Source of the DNA: Neurospora tetrasperma FGSC 2508
Lineage: Eukaryota > Ascomycota > Sordariomycetes > Sordariales > Sordariaceae
Assembly: GCF_000213175.1 (NCBI RefSeq)
Contig: NW_009799179.1
Location: 6,805,981 to 6,869,980 of the forward strand
DNA length: 64,000 nt
Direction: 5' to 3'
Shown here piece by piece: positions 46,658 through 59,579 of this stretch. The translations under genes were made by a program, and so were the position numbers. Under the pieces are notes generated by a model that was not told the origin of the DNA, did no database searches, and worked only from the letters and a program-made list of their open reading frames with translations. Every line of letters begins with the position of its first letter. The first letter of the stretch is position 1.

Positions 46658-49026
46658 ATGGAGTCCCAAGAAACTGCAAAGCGCCCCATCGAGCCTAACG
46701 GTGCTGTTGCGGCTCAAGACGCCGAGCCAGCGACGAAGCGCGTGAAGCTGGACGATGCCCCCGTCCCCCAGGTACAAGAAGAGCCCTCGCAACCTCAGCC
46801 TCAGCCTCAAGCTCAACCTCAAACTGAAGATGAGAAGCCAACGGAACAACGGCAAGATGACAGGGACAAGCGAAGGGGCATTGCTCCCATCAAGAAAGAG
46901 TAAGTGGTTACTACTTTATTCCCTGTTCATCATCGCCTCTTTTCATACAAGCTTACTTGTCTTAGGTATCTCGTTGTGCCCCCAAGTCAAGTCGCCAAAA
47001 CTGCCGAGGTAGTTGATGATGATGCTGCCGAGGGAAGGACTGCTCCTGATGCTGAGGCAGCTACCGGAAAGGACGGAAAGAAGAAGAGGCCAAAGGGTCA
47101 GAACAAGGAGCGTGAATTCGGAATCTTTGCCGATGCTCAGCGCCTGTGCAACTCTGTTGCGTGGACGCCCGAGTTTTCCCCTCGGCATTGTAAGCACGGT
47201 GAACGCTGCAACGCTCTTCACGACATCCGCAAGTACCTGAAGGAGGGCCGCCGCCCTGACCTCAACGTCTTTGGAGGCAAATGCCCCGTTTGGGAGACCC
47301 ATGGCAAGTGTTCATCCGGTTGGCGCTGCCTTTTCGTTGAAAGTCACATGAAGGAGATTGAGCACGAGGATGGCCGGAAGGAGTTGGTTCTCACCGAGGA
47401 CCTTACCAAGATAAAGCCCGAGGCTGCCTCTTTAGTACCGCCTGAGGAGGAGTCGATGGATGCCAGGGCCGGTGTGTATAACGTTGTCGCCCCGGCTGTT
47501 AAGCTCGCCCTATCGCGAAAAAAGATTCAGCACGAAAAGTCCGACCAGTACCTGAAATGGATGGCCAAGGACTCCGAGCTTGCCCGCATTCACTACCACA
47601 AACAGAAAGACGACGACGACGTAGCCAAGGACTATGCGGCCCAATACGTCGAGCCCCCCCTTAAGCCCTCAGAAAAGCGAAGGATCTACTTTGGGCGCGA
47701 GACCCCCGTGCTCGCTCCTTTGACCACCCAAGGCAACCTACCTTTCCGCCGTCTCTGCGTCGAGCTGGGCGCCGAAATCACCTACTCGGAAATGGCCCTG
47801 GGCCTCCCTCTTCTTCAAGGTCAAAAGGCCGACTGGACCTTGATGCGCGCCCACGAAAGCGAAATCACTCCTCCGCGCTACACCCCGACTGGCATCGTCG
47901 ACCCAGCGTACGACAACTCCAAGGATCTCAAGTTTGGCGTCCAAATCACCGCCCACGCTCCCTGGATCGCCATTAAGTCGGCTGAGACCCTCGCCCGCTA
48001 CCTCCCCCACCTCCGCGTCATCGATCTCAACTGCGGCTGTCCCATCGACATGGTCTACAAGTCCGGCGCCGGCTCCGCTCTCCTCGACGCCCCGTCCAAG
48101 CTCGAGCGCATGATCCGCGGCATGAACACCGTCTCAGGCGACGTGCCCGTGACCGCCAAGATCCGCATGGGCGTCCGCGACAACCACCAGACGGCCCAAA
48201 AATTAGTCGAACGCCTCGCGCTCGGCGCCCCAGACATCCGCGCTGTCTCCGGTGCCCCGGGTTGTGCGGCCGTGACACTGCACGGCCGCACGCGCCAGCA
48301 GCGGTACACCAAAGCGGCGGACTGGAGCTACATCGCCGAATGCGCGGCGCTGGTCAAGTCGTTCAACGAGAAGGCCGATTCGCTTCAGGACACGATCCGA
48401 GAGGCCGACGAGCGCAGCTTGCCCAACGGCGGACGCATGTACTTTGTCGGCAATGGCGACTGCTACTCGCACGTGGATTACTTTAACCACGTGGACAACG
48501 CCAAGGTGGACTCGGTCATGGTCGGCCGCGGCGCAATCATCAAGCCGTGGATCTTTGAGGAGATCAGCGCGGGCCAGTACTTGGATAAGTCGGCCACGGA
48601 GCGGCTGGCGTATGTGGAGAAGTTTGCAAAGTACGGCATGGAGGCGTGGGGATCCGATGAGCTGGGCTTGAACTACACCCGTCGCTTCTTGCTGGAGTTC
48701 TTGAGCTTCTTCCATCGTTATGTGCCGATTGGCTTGCTCGAGTACTTGCCCCCTGCCATGAACGATCGGCCGCCGGCGTACAAGGGCCGGAACGAGCTGG
48801 AGACGTTGTTGGCTAGTAAGAATTATCTGGATTGGATCAAGATCAGGTTAGTGTCTCGCTTTTCTCGTGCTCTCTGCTTCAATGGTTGAAGATTATGTTT
48901 CCCGGGATTTACTGACAGTGTCTGAAATAACACAGTGAAATGTTCCTCGGCCCCGCTCCCCCCAACTTCAAGTTCCAGCCCAAGCACAAGTCCAACGCGT
49001 ATGAGAACATTGAGGCCGAAGGTTAA
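46658..49026 (+). CDS. DUS3: tRNA-dihydrouridine synthase 3 (DUS3)
   Basis: Flavoenzyme that reduces U47 of the variable loop in cytoplasmic tRNAs. Three exons: 46658-46899, 46966-48846 and 48936-49026 (737 residues). Gln/Pro-rich N-terminus with a basic ATKRVK cluster. Two CCCH-type zinc fingers lie at about 141-208 ([14 protein letters not shown] and [18 protein letters not shown]), which are the DUS3 hallmark. The FMN-binding TIM barrel follows, opening with [19 protein letters not shown]. The catalytic loop [19 protein letters not shown] lies near 435-453 with the catalytic Cys in GCP. It is followed by [30 protein letters not shown] and [16 protein letters not shown]. The C-terminal helical domain ends EAEG. 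Exon 3 restores the conserved EMFLGP segment. Confidence 0.96.
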
Positions 49027-51159
49027 GTCAACGATATCACCACCGGTTAATCAGGAAAAGGGTACAAAAGAGGTATAGATAAGAAGGCTTTCAGGAACAG
49101 AAGATTCATGCCGGATCACGAGTAACGTTGGTGATCTGGAAAAAATGAGAAAAAAGGATTTTTCATATATAAAAAAAAAGAAGAAAAATGCGCCTTGATA
49201 GAAGGACTTTGAGCTCTTGTTGTACCCCTAAAACACGCGAATGGAGACATCATCACAACGGTTCGCTGCGATAGACACTGGGTTGGTTCTTATGTCCATA
49301 CACGAAGCGAGTTGTACGTCTATACAGCTTACTCTGTAAAGGGATGACCATCTCTGCAAGGAGGTGTTTCGTACTCTGGACATCATGGTCATCGATTGCT
49401 CACTTGTACAGAAAACTTTACCTGTGCAAGCCGAACATTGAGAATAGGGGCAACTGTGTTAGCGTCAGATCATTCTGGCTTCATGATCCGATCTGGATGG
49501 ACGTCATGTATAAAAATCCGTGCCTATTCCATCTATTGTAAACGGGTTTCTCCGTTGTTCTTCATTATCTTACCGTACATTCCTCTAAGTTAAAAACGCC
49601 CGCAGCATAAAGTCTGGTTCGGCGATTACTAAAATGAAAAATTGAGGTATTCACCCCTCTTTCGAATGAACCACGAAAACAAATGACTTGTGGAAGCCAA
49701 AGTAATCAGTGCATGGGAAAGAAAAAAAAAAAGAAAGAAGAAAAAAAAATAAAAAAAAATAAAAAAAAAAGAGAAGCAGGCTAACAATCCAAATGTTGTT
49801 ACATGGTACATCCACGTGTGTTGCGTGGTTGGGAATCAATTTGTGAATATCTTCACCGTGTTGATCGTTATACAATTGTACCGGGCTATCTTCATTTGCC
49901 ACACCAGTACATTGACCGAAAGGCAATGCAGAATCAAATTTTGCTCAGAGTTGCGCCTGAAAAAGTGGTAGAAAAACGTTTCTAATTCTGGTGAGTATTA
50001 CTTCACTTTCGACTGATTTTGGTTGCGTCAGTCACACTTTTACGTGTTGTGGCACCAAGCGCATCGTTGAAGATGCGAGACACGATGAATGAGTGGTCAT
50101 TAACAATTAATTTCATGCCTCTACTAAATACTGTGTGTGTATCATACATGTCTGATTAAGGAACGTTCTACGAATTGTAATGTTCACGTATTTGCCGATT
50201 CTTTCCATCTTTTCCTTTTCTTCTTAAAAACAAAATTAGCTAGAAGAAAAAGAAAAGACAAAAAAAAGAGAAGGAGACGATAACGAAAGAAGACGTACAT
50301 ACGATACGGTTAGGATATATCCGAAAACAAAATATTCGCTACAAGGTATACGACTGAACAACCGACTCAAGCAGACAAACACCCCTTTGTCTGTGTACTA
50401 GGCTAATTAGCCACGCTTCCCATCCCTGTGTCATCGGTGTGGTCACCGCCTCACATCGCCTATCACCTCCCTTCATCCCCCCTTTCGATTTCACACCTCG
50501 TGCGTCCATGTCTTTCAGCGTTCGCCGCTTCCGCTTACTCCATCCATCCATCCATTCATCCATTTACCATGGCCGTCCTCCGTGTCTACATCTCCCTTTT
50601 GGCTCGCTCGGGTATTGACTTCTGGTGAAAAGACGTCTACCCACGCAATAATCGTGTCATGCAGGTGTATAAAGATGTGAGAGTGTTTGTCATTCTCTTA
50701 ATAATGATAATGCCGTAACTGACCGTTGTGGGCATGCATGCTTGTTTGGTGACGTCCTACACCCTTCCGACGAGTTCCAAAACTTCCGGAAATGCTCCGA
50801 CTGATTATCTCACCGCGCTCTCCTGTGCCTCTACGTAGCTGCTTGATGATTTTTCCTGGCAGGAAAGTGTGGTCATTTCCACCAGGCTGGGCGAGTCCGA
50901 ATTAAGGAGGATCCGAGTTTGATTTGATTTGCTGTTGTGTTTGATTGTTGTGTTGGGGGGAGGAAAGCCGATTAGCTGGCCATTGGGTGGGCCACTCCCA
51001 GGAGGCCGGCGCTTTGCACATGGTAGATCCAGAGCTCGCACGATCAGGCGTGTATTAAGAGAATGAGACCGAGTGTCGAAGCCGAGAAGAGCGTGGCATT
51101 AACCGCGACGTCTCGATGTGCATTTTGCTGAGATCATTCCGCCTGCGTTCCTTGCCTCT
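49027..51159. other. convergent intergenic region DUS3 / PEX13
   Basis: 2.1 kb, lower in GC than its surroundings, with an A-rich low-complexity run at 49718-49772 and CCAT tetranucleotides at 50541-50562. A 60-codon frame at 49803-49985 looks protein-like but has AT-ending codons and no family. I do not count it as a gene. Confidence 0.5.
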
Positions 51160-52664
51160 CTAAGAAAAGAACTGCGACTTCTGGAAGCTCTCGACGCTAA
51201 TATCGCTAGCCTTGGCCGCTGGTAGGGCCGGAACCAGCACTTTCTTATCCGCGTCGCTGAGGATGCTGCTCAGCGAGTTGGCCCTCGTGTCGCCGTCAAT
51301 GCTGATGGATGGGGCCCCAGAAATGGCTGCAACGGGCTGACCCGGCTTCTTAAGTACCTCGAGGAAGGTGGCCGGTAGATAGCCAATTCTTCCGTCGCGG
51401 GCGCGACACTTCCACCACTCGCTAGGCTGGCCGAGAGGATCGCTCTTGCTGAGAACGGCAACCAGATCACCCTTGTGAACTTCAAGGTCTACGCCCGGGA
51501 CGATCTCGCCATTCCCCTGCGTGGCGGGCGAGAAGTCGTACAGGACGCGGCAGAACTCGAGCTTGGTCGGGTCGATGGTTTGTTGTTGCGCGACAACGAG
51601 CTGGCGCTTCTTTTCCTCTTCCTCAGCGTTAGAGGCCAGCGACTTGATCACCCTGCTCATCACGTAGGGCAGACCGAAGGCAGCGAGAACGAAGAAGATG
51701 AGGGGCTTTCGGCTGGGCTTGGGCATGGCACCGGCGGCACCACCGGCAGCCGCTGCAGCACCGCCCTTCCCGCGTCCATCAAACATGGCAAAAGAGGCTG
51801 GATTGAGGCTGGAGACATCGGCTGGTAGAGGCTTGCCGGTGATCTTGGCGAACACTGTCCTAATCCAGCGCATAATAGTGAAGATGCCCAGAATGGAGCC
51901 TAGTGTCTGGCGAAGGTTGCCAAACTGCTCTGCGACAGCAACCATGGCTGAGCTGATGTTAGTAAATCAGTTGCGCCTGACATGTGGGATGATGTAACCT
52001 ACCAAAGAAACTTGAGTGTGTCGCCATATAGGTGCTCTCAAGCATTTGTGCAAAACCTCCGAATGCGCCGACAATGCCTTCCAGCATCTGGAATGTGGCC
52101 ATCGTGCTCATGTTGAAGCGGTTGGTCAAACTTTCCGGGTTGTTGGGATCGCCCGGCATGCCACCCATACCTCCTCCATACATGCCGCCGCCGCCGTACA
52201 TGCCACCGCCGTACATCGACCCGCCGTAACCGCCGTACATTGAACTGCCATATCCGCCCATACCCCCATACCTGGAATAGGGGCTGGAATAGGGCGACGA
52301 GTATGCCGAGCCGTATGAAGAGCCGTATGTTGTGCCGTACGAGCCTACGCCGACCCCGTATGGTGATGTACCCATCGCGCCCATTGGTCTGCTGTAGTTG
52401 GCGGCATTTTGGTTGACGGAGGCGGTCAGACTGGCAGGTCTCGCGGGGATGGCCGGGGTTGAGCCTGATGTTGTTGTTGTCGTGTTTGACTCTGGTGATG
52501 GCGTCGCGGCCGAAGAGGCTGCTGGTGCGGGCGCTGTGTCATTGCGAATTCAATGTCAGTGCCCTGCTTGTCGGGCGCACATGGAATGGTGAACGGGAAA
52601 GAAACATACCCGATGCGCCAGACGTCGCGCCTTGTCTTTCCCACGGTTTCGGAGGGGATGCCAT
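51160..52664 (-). CDS. PEX13: peroxisomal docking protein Pex13
   Basis: Peroxisomal membrane protein that with Pex14 docks the receptor Pex5/Pex7 for matrix import. Three exons: 52664-52610, 52533-52003 and 51947-51160 (457 residues). The short first exon encodes MASPPKPWERQ, the typical Pex13 start. A Ser/Thr/Pro stretch and a Tyr/Gly-rich repeat region follow (about 70-130, units such as SMYGG and GMYGG), the segment that can form a cohesive, phase-like meshwork. QMLESTYMATHSSFFAMVAVAEQF and two hydrophobic spans follow (LGSILGIFTIMRWI and PLIFFVLAAFGLPYVM). A cytosolic SH3 domain lies near 326-395 (VLYDFSP, WWKCRARDGRIGYLPATFLE). A Ser/Asp-rich tail ends in SQFFS. The phases of both introns agree. 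Confidence 0.95.
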
Positions 52665-54103
52665 GGCGATTGTGTGTGGATTATCTGATCCTCCGCCGTT
52701 GATGGCCGGTGGTAGTGCTCGAGGAATGACTTCGATGGACCGGTAAAGGGAGAAGACGAAAACAAGGGGGGTTTACTGGTGGCCGCCTAGTTAGGGATGG
52801 TCCAGTCGTCAGTCTTAAGCGATGGGACAGAATGCGTGCGATGCGACAAGCGTCAGGACCGCTGCACTTTGCTGCTGGGAGCTGGCTGGGCGCCTGGGCT
52901 GGCAAAGAGTTGCCGCGGTGGCGAGGGCGCTGGGCTTAGCTGGGGATCCCGATTTGGCGGCTTCCTCGTGTAGATTTGTTCAGGGAAGGGGAGCGCGAGA
53001 GAGTGTATGTGAGTAGATCAAAGCCAATAAGTAAAGTCAGCGGGCGTGGCATCAGAGGATAGTTTGTCGTAGTCTTATTCTCGACTTCTTTTTGGGCCCT
53101 TCGGGTATAAAAATGTCGACTTTTCCTAGACCACTATGGGGAGGGGATCGAGCATTGACAGGAGGGGACGATGTCGTAGCAGCGGAAAGGTGGAGAACGT
53201 CAGTCCGGGAGCGACCACTCCTGTTGCTTTTATCGCTTTCGGACGGCTTGTGAACCTCGGCAACATTTCAGCGGGTTACACTGTCTGCATGGAGACTTTA
53301 TGTACACTATGTAGGTACCTGACCATGCTGGGCATCGTGCTCGTCTTTTCCGACTCTGCAGTCTGCACTCCACGAACATCAGCATGATGTAAGCTGTAAT
53401 AAAGGAAAACGTGGATGTACGCAGTATAATCGTTCTTTAACATGGTGGATTGAGAAATGCTTGCACGTCAACGTACCAAGCTCGCCAACTTCCAAGTTCG
53501 GGGGGTGCGGTATATCAATGATTCTGGCAGGTTGCAACCAAGGTCGGTTGTTTTGTAATCGCTCGATGCTGTTCTCTTTCAAGACCTAATCAACAAGCCA
53601 ACCTCAAATTCAGATCAGTGCGTATGAATATCCGAATAATAGATCGGATTGCCAATATAGACACTACTAGCCGTAGGACAGAAAGGAGAAACGACCAGTC
53701 TTACATGCACGCTAACAATAAATACCCGTCAATTACGCCAACGCCTTTGCAATGCTTCTGTGGAATAGTAAGCATCTTTCCCCAGTCCTTTGAGTTTTCC
53801 TGAATGCCTCCTTACTAAAGGATGGCCGAGAAGCTCATCGCATGAAAAGCCAAGTCTGCCCAACCTATCCTATCCATCACATCGGTCATACCTCAACCCA
53901 AAGTACTGACAAGGGACCTAACACGTCTAGCGGGCCTGCGACCCCTTCAGTGCCGATGCCCATCGTGCTAAGGGCCCGCCCTCTTGTCCAACTAGCCACT
54001 CTTTCCAGTCCGTGCTTGTGTATGGAACAAATCTAATGATGAGGAGAATAACGGCGAGGTGAAAAGATATCCTCTGCCATGACAGAAAGCGGAACCTAGC
54101 TGT
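52665..54103. other. intergenic region, PEX13 promoter side
   Basis: Upstream of PEX13 and downstream of the kelch-BTB gene, both on minus. No gene recognised. A TGTACACTATGTAGGTACC stretch (53298-53317) joins the two recurring intergenic words of this genome. Confidence 0.45.
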
Positions 54104-56464
54104 TCATGACATCTCCATGCCCTCGTCTTCATCAAGCTCGCTTTCAAGCACTTGCGTATGGTTGCTACTAATGCTCCCCTTACGCCGTGACGCGCCAGAC
54201 CCTCCGTCGTGGTAACGACCATCGATCCCCACCATCAAATCAAGCTCGTCACCGCCAACCACACGGCCTTCCATATCAACTTCCTGCGAGAGCTCCACCA
54301 GAGCCGCCCGAGGAAGCCTCTGGAAACCGAGCGTGCGTACAACCCTGCCCCAGTGCGTCATACAGAAGGTGGCAGCCCGTTTCCGCAGCCACTCTTCATT
54401 CGCCATGCCGGCGCAGTACCAGATGATACATGCGTGATCTACGTCAAGCTCCTTCGCCAATCTATTTACGCAAAGGAGGCGAAGATGTGGAATGTTGTAG
54501 ATATTGGACATGACAAGAAGGCCGGCCACGTCTGACAGGTCGGCCGTGATGCTCTCGTCCTCTTCAGATCCCGGGTCGATACGGTCCGTATATAGATAGT
54601 ATAAGAATGCCTTGACAACACTGTAGGGCTCAGGGATATGCATCTTCTTCGTGTGAAATTCGGCCATTTGGCTCGACCATAGGCGTGCAAAGTGTGGCCA
54701 GCGTGCCTGAAGAATCAGTCGATGAACGTGAATTGGCGGAGACGTGGGCGCATCCGGCGACAGCCAGGTCTGATCACCGTCCATCGCGTCGGAAGTGTGA
54801 ACGAGCGCAGAGCCTATGATCTCGTCCTCATCGTATTCGCGAGAAAGAGCTGTGACAATGAAATCCGTGCCACTTCCGGTCTCGGGAGGCTGGTCGAAGA
54901 GTTTAGCGAGATCACATCCTAGCCCTTTGGACGGCTGTTCGATATGACGCGCTCGAGAAGATGGCCGTGTGAAGTCCGCGCGTGGTTCAGGGGCAAAATT
55001 GTTTCCCAAGAACCCGTACCGGCGCAGATCAATTTCCATGATATCGGACAAGTACTCCTCGAGGCCAGTACCTCCATGATCCAGTACATTCGGCTCCGTG
55101 GGACACCCAAGTAGCCAGGCCTTGGTGCCATCTTCGTTCATGGTGCAATAGTGCCAGCGATATCCGGGCTTGAATATCTCCCGGCCGTCGGCCAACTTCT
55201 GCCATCGGAGAGACCCCAGATCGAGAGCAGACAAGGAACATTCCTTGGACGAAATTGTCGCCGCTGGCGTAACAAAGTCCAGAAGGGTACCTGACGAGTA
55301 GACATGGAAATGAATACCCTGTCCCTGCGATGGCACGTTCGGACCGTTGACAAACTTGAGAGCCGAAACAGCACCGGGTGCAGGAGGCGCGTACGTCTTG
55401 AGATGGAACGACGGAGGGTTGACTTGCGCAGTCCTCGAGTTTGCGGCATACCCAGACGACCCGACAATCGGAGATTGTGCTGCAGGGTAGGAGGGCCTTG
55501 GCGAAATGGCGCTTCGAGCCATACCGGAGCGGTCCATCGAGCCAATCTGCGGGGGTGAATCGAATGCCGGACTCCCCTTGAGATCTAGCCACCAGATGTC
55601 GCTAACCTTGTCCATCTCCTCGCTGAGACCCCCGAATACCCATACCCTTTCACCCCATATATATGCTGAATGATCGAACCGGCCCACAAAACGCCAGGAT
55701 CTTGACCAAGTGAACGTCTTCAGGTCCAAGTAGCAGATGTCGTCGAGAACGTAGTTGTCGTGACCCGTAATCCCGCCAATGATAAAAAGCTTGTCTTGGT
55801 GTAGAACGGCCGCATGTCTTGCGCGACCTTTGGGAATTGGTCCTGTCACTTGTGGCTGGGTCCAGTGTGCGGTTTTGAGATCGAAGATTATGAGGTCGGA
55901 TAGATAGGTTCTGTGTTCGTTTTCGCCACCAAACACCAAGAGTTTGTCTCCCTTATACAGGGTCGCAGTATGGCCTACCGAAGAGATAAGTCAACTAGGT
56001 TCAAGAAGAGGAGAAACAGCAAGATATAGAAGACATTATGGGACTAAGTAACACTAACCCATTCGAACACCGGGAATGTCGCCATAGTTGTCAACTAGGC
56101 TCCATTGATGACTGACCAGGTCCAGTCTCAGCACATGATTGTAGACCTCGTCTGTGTATTGATCGAAACCGCCGAAAGCGTAGATTTGGTTGTTGCCGCA
56201 GTAGGTGACGGATGCGTTGACAAGACAGGCAGGACGCTGTCCGAGAGTCCGTGTAACTTTGGGACGGTACCCATCACCACGGTTTTTGAAGGGAGAGTTT
56301 GGCATAATGTAGGTATTGTTGGAAGAGGCAGCCGAGGCTGGTGTGAGAGTTGAAGTCGTCATGGACGAGGAGGGGATCGAAGGTTGTCCAGCGCCGGACA
56401 TGACTGGGGTTGGTCCTCCAAAGATGGAGGGAGAGTGTCCTGCGGGCGTCGAAGGGTGCGCCAT
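54104..56464 (-). CDS. kelch-BTB protein, Ral2-like
   Basis: 758 residues in two exons (56464-56059 and 55974-54104; 84-nt intron starting GTTAGT). Ser/Thr/Pro-rich first 55 residues. Kelch blades (about 60-290) include IYAFGGFDQYTDEVYNHVLR, LLVFGGENEHRTYLSDLIIF, LFIIGGITGHDNYVLDDICY and VWVFGGLSEEMDKVSDIWWL. A longer middle region with a degenerate propeller follows. The BTB/POZ domain (about 510-690) has PIHVHRLILQARWPHFARLW, AFLYYLYTDRI and LLVMSNIYNIPHLRLLCVNR. The tail is acidic. The order kelch then BTB and the length fit fission yeast Ral2, which acts upstream of Ras1 in mating and cell shape. The Ral2 link is inference from architecture. It shares a 1.25 kb divergent promoter with CDC20. 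Confidence 0.82.
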
Positions 56465-57709
56465 AGCTGCGGATTCCTTGGCACCTGTCGGCCTGTTGCC
56501 TGTCTTGGAGGTTGATTATCTGACGGATGCTTTCGTGGACCGTCGCGCTTTTCAAGCATGGAGCATGAAGCGTGAAGCGTTTGATTGTCGCAGTTGACCT
56601 AATCCCACATGCTAAGTATGGCGCCCAAAAGTTGGCTTGGTCGTTTCGTCCTTGGAGCAGTCGAAAGGTCGAGAAACGGCGACACTGGTCTCGTGACTAA
56701 TGGCAGGGTAATACCTATTCGTTAAAAATGAATATGAATCGCAGGCAGGCGAGGTTGTGTGGTGTTCATTCAGTTCAATCGATCCATGCTGGCCGGCTCG
56801 TGCTTGTCGTCGACGACAGGATCATGCGCAGGGTAGCGCAACGCGGCAATCAGGAAACGGAACTGAACTCCACCGTGGTCCTTCTGGAGGACGGGACGAC
56901 CTGGAGCGAGCGGGCCTGGCACGGGCAGTGGATACCAGGATGTACCGGGCCTGGGGGGCACGACGTTTTGAATGGATCCACCTTGATGGGGTTGGTTCAA
57001 AGGGAGGTGGGCCTGGAGATGCCTGCGGCGGGTCGTGAAGTGGAATCTTGCCAAGAATGGCTGCGGCGGAGGGCCTTGCGGAGCGTGTGCTGCTACCGCC
57101 TTTTGTCCAAGCGTTGGGTGGCAGCCCGCCAGCTGCCACTCGTTACCATGGCAACCACGTTGTGCAGACAAAACAGGTCGTCCTTTTGAAAGTAAACTAA
57201 TCTTCGGCCCGCCTTCTCCTTCCAATCCATCACAACCACATTTCCACGCTGCAAGAAAACCACTTCTGCGCCTCTTGGCCCGTCTCCTTTGATTGCTCTC
57301 CTCAAGCTTCTGCTTCTTCCTTGCAACTATTCGCATAAAGCAATCATACCATCAAGACAAAACTTTGCAGCGCGCCATACCCTTGAACGCAGACTTCCTC
57401 AAGTCCATTAGATCAGCTTGCTGTTGCAGTCAATTGATCGACCCGCCGACTTTGAGACGTATCTCGTCCAAGGAACCCTCCGACTTAGCCGATCATCCGC
57501 AATCAGAACGTACTAACCTTCCAGGAGCCATTAACTTGAGTCTCTTGGAGCTCTTTCGGTTAATCGGAACTCCTCGACACCTTCAACCCCCCTAAACGGT
57601 AAGCACCATCACCTTGTGGAAATCTACCTCTATGTGTTGCTCAGTATGCTAACTATGGCTTGTTGACATAGTGGTACATACCTACTGTTTTATGGTCACA
57701 GTAACAAAC
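56465..57709. promoter_or_regulatory. shared divergent promoter, kelch-BTB / CDC20
   Basis: 1.25 kb between divergent starts. A likely 5'-leader intron of CDC20 lies at 57599-57671: GTAAGC donor, ATGCTAACTAT branch site, TAG acceptor. The stretch from 57180 is C/T-rich, as expected of a leader. Open frames here on both strands are antiparallel chance frames. Confidence 0.45.
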
Positions 57710-59579
57710 ATGGCTACTCCATCAGTCACGACACCTAAGAAGTCCCATACGGGTCTTTTCTCGAGTCGCACCGCCGGCGGCCGTGTGCCCTTGACCCCTT
57801 CTCCTCATCATAATGCGAACGTCAACTCTTCCCCTTTTAACAAGGACAAGACAAGCAACGATGGCCAGCGAGCACCTTCCAAGACGGTCTACCCTGGTAA
57901 CATTAGCTCGCAGCTTGCACGAGCGGCCTCAACCAAGACCAACTGGGACTCGCCCAAGTCCAATATTGCTCGCGGAGCGTCGACTCCCAAGAAAGCTCTC
58001 GAGCTTGGTGTATCCGAGTTCACTCTCACCGGCACTGGCGCTCAGGCGCAGGAACAAACTCAGACAGCACCTACCCCGAAGCCGAAGAAGACCAAGATCA
58101 AGGCAAAGCCGATCAAGACGACCGTTACTCTCAATGCCGATCGCTTCATCCCCAACCGAGGCTCAAGCTCGGCTATTGCCAATGGTGGTTCCGGAAAGCT
58201 TAACATGCGGGATCAGAAGCGGCCAAAGTCCAGGAACGGCGAATCGTCCAACTCGACAGCCCTCGCCACTCCTGCAGATGATGCTACTGAGCAGCTTGAA
58301 TTCGATTCCCTGCTCCTCGATGACGATGAGGCCGAGACATACGCCCGGCCATCTCCCAACACCGTCGCGTATCAAGACTCATTGGCTAATGCCTGCGGAA
58401 TGAACGTCAACACTCGAATTTTGCAGTTTAAACCAGCTCCTCCCGAGTCCTCCAAACCCATCGATCTCCGCCAGCAATACAATCGCCCTTTGAAGGCCGC
58501 CAACTCGTCAGCACAATTCCGACGCCGCGTCGCTACAGCTCCTGAGCGTGTCCTTGATGCTCCTGGTCTGATTGACGACTACTACCTTAACCTATTGGAC
58601 TGGAGCTCGGGCAACCAGGTCGCCATTGGCCTGGAACGGAACGTCTATGTCTGGTCGGCTGATGAGGGGTCTGTCAACTGCCTGCTGGAAACTTCTCCTG
58701 ACACGTACGTGAGCAGTGTCAAGTGGTCCGGTGATGGAGCATACGTGGGCGTGGGACTCGGCACCGGTGAGGTCCAGATCTGGGATGTTGCCGAAGGCAT
58801 CAAGATCCGCAGCATGTTTGGTCATGACAGTCGAGTTGGTGTTATGGGCTGGAGCAAGCATCTTTTATCGACAGGTGCACGAAGCGGTTTGGTGTTCAAC
58901 CATGATGTCCGTATCGCCGAGCACAAGGTGGCTGAACTGGTTTCGCATACATCGGAGGTTTGCGGCCTCGAGTGGCGGTCTGATGGCGCCCAGCTTGCTA
59001 CCGGCGGAAACGACAATCTTGTATCGATTTGGGATGCCCGGTCCCTTGCTGTTCCAAAGTTCACCAAGACCAACCATAAAGCTGCCGTCAAGGCTCTCGC
59101 CTGGTGCCCTTGGAACATCAATCTGTTAGCCACTGGTGGAGGTGCCTACGATCGTCACATTCATTTCTGGAACACCACTTCCGGTGCACGCGTCAACAGC
59201 ATCGACACGGGCTCCCAGGTCACCAGTCTCCGATGGAGCCCTCACTATCGCGAAATCGTGAGCTCCAGCGGTTACCCGGATAATTCGCTCAGCATCTGGA
59301 GTTACCCCACTCTGGTCCGCAATGTTGAGATTCCTGCTCATGAGAGCCGAGTCCTCCATAGCTGTCTTAGTCCCGATGGGCAGATGCTCGCCACAGCTGG
59401 TAAGTGAAGTCTGTGTGAAAATAGCTGATTGAAGCTCATACTGACCGGGATTACTAGCCGCCGACGAAAGTTTGAAGTTCTGGAAGATCTTTGAGAAGAA
59501 GGCTGGCTCTGGTGCTGGTATCAGCGGCGCTGGCACATCTTCGAAGGCGACCATGGCGAAGCAGATGACAATCCGCTAA
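57710..59579 (+). CDS. CDC20: APC/C activator Cdc20 (Slp1-type)
   Basis: Recruits mitotic substrates to the anaphase-promoting complex and is the target of the spindle checkpoint. Two exons: 57710-59399 and 59458-59579 (603 residues). The N-terminal 280 residues are flexible. They hold the C-box DRFIPNR at 144-150 and the Mad2-binding motif RILQFKPAPPESSKP near 236-250. Seven WD40 blades follow from about 295 (for example VYVWSADEGSV, VQIWDVAEGIKI, VSIWDARSL, IHFWNTTSGA and LKFWKIF). The protein ends in the IR tail (MTIR) that binds APC3. The Mad2 motif and the APEP-type linker into the propeller separate it from Cdh1. An in-frame ATG at 57692 would add six residues; 57710 has the better context (AAACATGGC). 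Confidence 0.95.

Noticed and set aside
49803-49985. 60-codon protein-like frame between DUS3 and PEX13
   Set aside because: AT-ending codons, no family, and one of many frames of this size.
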